Part shown: positions 5,677-6,284 of the stretch, in pieces
How positions within the stretch are numbered: the stretch's first letter is position 1
How the letters are laid out: every line of letters starts with the position of its first letter
Assembly: GCA_031255425.1 (NCBI GenBank)
Contig: JAIRSN010000264.1
Span: 1-6,284 of the forward strand
Reading direction: 5' to 3'
Length of the DNA stretch: 6,284 bases
Source: Dysgonamonadaceae bacterium
GTDB taxonomy: Bacteria; Bacteroidota; Bacteroidia; Bacteroidales; Azobacteroidaceae
Made by a program: the position numbers and the translations under genes
Notes under the pieces: model-generated
What the model was told of the DNA's origin: nothing
The model's input: only the letters and a program-made list of their open reading frames with translations
The model's database searches: none

Positions 5677-5979
5677 CTACAATAGCAAAAGTTCCATGCC
5701 CTTTTCGTTAATCATTTGTAGATTGTCCATTGGACTTTCGCCATATTTTGTTTTGTACCTTCTGTCTAAATCTTTTATTCTTTTACACGGAAATTTTCCA
5801 CACTTATTGCAAAGTGTTTTTTCATTGCTTTTTTCTTCGCAATTTCTTATTATGCAGCTATTACAATGATTAGGTTTATTTCCTGTATTATTACAGCCGA
5901 CACATTTGTTCCTGTCTCGTTGATAACCGGAACATAGATCACAAATCACTCCACATGGAGCCACACTTAATTTATTCAT
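5677..5979 (-). CDS. Cysteine-rich DUF3795 protein, apparently truncated
   Basis: This 100-residue protein has eleven cysteines in its first 65 residues (9, 13, 16, 26, 29, 39, 42, 47, 57, 60, 65), several as CxxC pairs, indicating metal binding, probably zinc. The opening A-P-C-G-V-I-C-D-L-C (7-16), the K-C-V-G-C pair (25-29), the C-G-K-F-P-C segment (60-65) and the Y-K-T-K-Y-G-E-S-P motif (75-83) fit the DUF3795 family, whose function is unknown. As I recall the family, typical members run on for about 30 more residues after the E-K-G-M segment, with further tryptophan and cysteines. Here the frame stops at once with T-A-G, and the 53 bases to the next gene have no room for the missing part. 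A shorter natural variant is the alternative. The gene is A/T-rich compared with the helicase and lies 21 bp after the RhuM gene, so it is likely co-transcribed with it. Confidence 0.75.
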   Translation of the reverse strand: MNKLSVAPCGVICDLCSGYQRDRNKCVGCNNTGNKPNHCNSCIIRNCEEKSNEKTLCNKCGKFPCKRIKDLDRRYKTKYGESPMDNLQMINEKGMELLLL

Positions 5980-6000
5980 AAAAACGATTGTCCCTATAAT

Positions 6001-6284
6001 TTATCTGTGCCGGCTTTTTATTTCGTCTTCAAGCATTTTCAATTCTTCAAGGTCTTGCTTGTCGGCTTGTTCAAGGTCATACTGTTTGCGTTGTCGGTTA
6101 AATTGTTCATAAACTTCGTTGGCATGTTTTTCCATTTGAGCATTGCTTACCGCACCCACACCGACAAGTAAATTCTTCCTGTTGAATGTAATAATTCCGT
6201 CCACATTTTCACGCCAGAATTTCATGGTCAGGTCTTTTCTGCCTTTTGCCTGCAATTCGGCTGTTTCCAGAAAAATAACAACCA
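6001..6284 (-). CDS. RhuM-family protein, C-terminal part only (cut by window edge)
   Basis: The frame is open to the right edge. Read from the edge it begins V-V-I-F-L-E-T-A-E-L and continues through M-K-F-W-R-E-N-V-D-G-I-I-T-F-N to V-G-A-V-S-N-A-Q-M-E-K-H-A, then a charged, helical C-terminus ending R-H-R. No ATG is needed inside the window; the TTG or ATG codons here are internal. The pattern (F-L-x-x-A-E, then M-x-x-W-x-E-x-x-D-x-x-I-x-F-N, then G-x-V-S-x-x-x-M) resembles the C-terminal end of the RhuM family, named from a Salmonella pathogenicity island gene and frequently found in restriction-modification and other accessory loci. Its molecular function is not established. About 94 codons are visible, so at least two thirds of the gene lies outside the window. 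The assignment is by remembered family pattern only. Confidence 0.65.
   Translation of the reverse strand, partial: VVIFLETAELQAKGRKDLTMKFWRENVDGIITFNRKNLLVGVGAVSNAQMEKHANEVYEQFNRQRKQYDLEQADKQDLEELKMLEDEIKSRHR

Noticed and set aside
5669..5869. A 66-codon plus-strand frame over the DUF3795 gene
   Set aside because: It is the antisense of the cysteine-rich gene, whose CxxC pattern is clearly the selected frame.
6001..6255. Treating the RhuM-like frame as a complete 84-residue gene starting at a TTG at 6255
   Set aside because: The frame continues without a stop to the window edge, and the upstream residues (V-V-I-F-L-E-T-A-E-L) fit the family, so this is the end of a longer gene.

Overview
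The window looks like chromosomal DNA from a member of the Bacteroidetes, most likely Bacteroidales. Three things support this. The promoter-like sequences follow the TTTG / TAnnTTTG pattern of that phylum. Start codons mostly lack strong Shine-Dalgarno sequences and are preceded by A/T-rich leaders. The gene set (ECF sigma factor, small one-TM anti-sigma-like protein, DUF4252 protein, cysteine-less thioredoxin-fold protein) is typical of the phylum. No genus can be assigned from sequence reading alone.

Layout. Positions 1-655 contain no convincing protein gene. Positions 1-410 instead hold a run of imperfect inverted repeats. These are followed by a GC-rich dyad cluster, a good Bacteroides-type promoter (511-541) and a structured leader. 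That leader serves a rightward gene (656-1144) for an exported thioredoxin-fold protein in which the CxxC is replaced by D-P-Q-S. A strong bidirectional terminator (1149-1191) separates it from everything else, which is encoded on the minus strand.

Reading leftward on the minus strand, the order is: the 3' end of a RhuM-family gene cut by the right edge (6284-6001), a truncated-looking cysteine-rich DUF3795 protein (5979-5677), a large Dna2-like nuclease-helicase fusion (5623-2756), an ECF sigma factor (2712-2212), a membrane anti-sigma-like protein (2191-1730) and a secreted DUF4252 protein (1733-1230). The last three form a compact operon: sigma and anti-sigma genes are 20 bp apart, and the anti-sigma and DUF4252 genes overlap by ATGA. 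The expected logic is envelope signalling: the membrane protein holds the sigma factor until a signal releases it, and DUF4252 is the exported partner or output.

The nuclease-helicase carries a complete superfamily 1B helicase motif set behind a PD-(D/E)XK nuclease, so it is a DNA-processing enzyme (repair, replication or defence). The RhuM and DUF3795 genes beside it are visibly more A/T-rich and look like accessory DNA, so the right end may be the edge of a variable or defence island. The most unusual items are the redox-dead thioredoxin with its structured leader, the inverted-repeat cluster at 1-410, and the accessory junction near 5640-5680.
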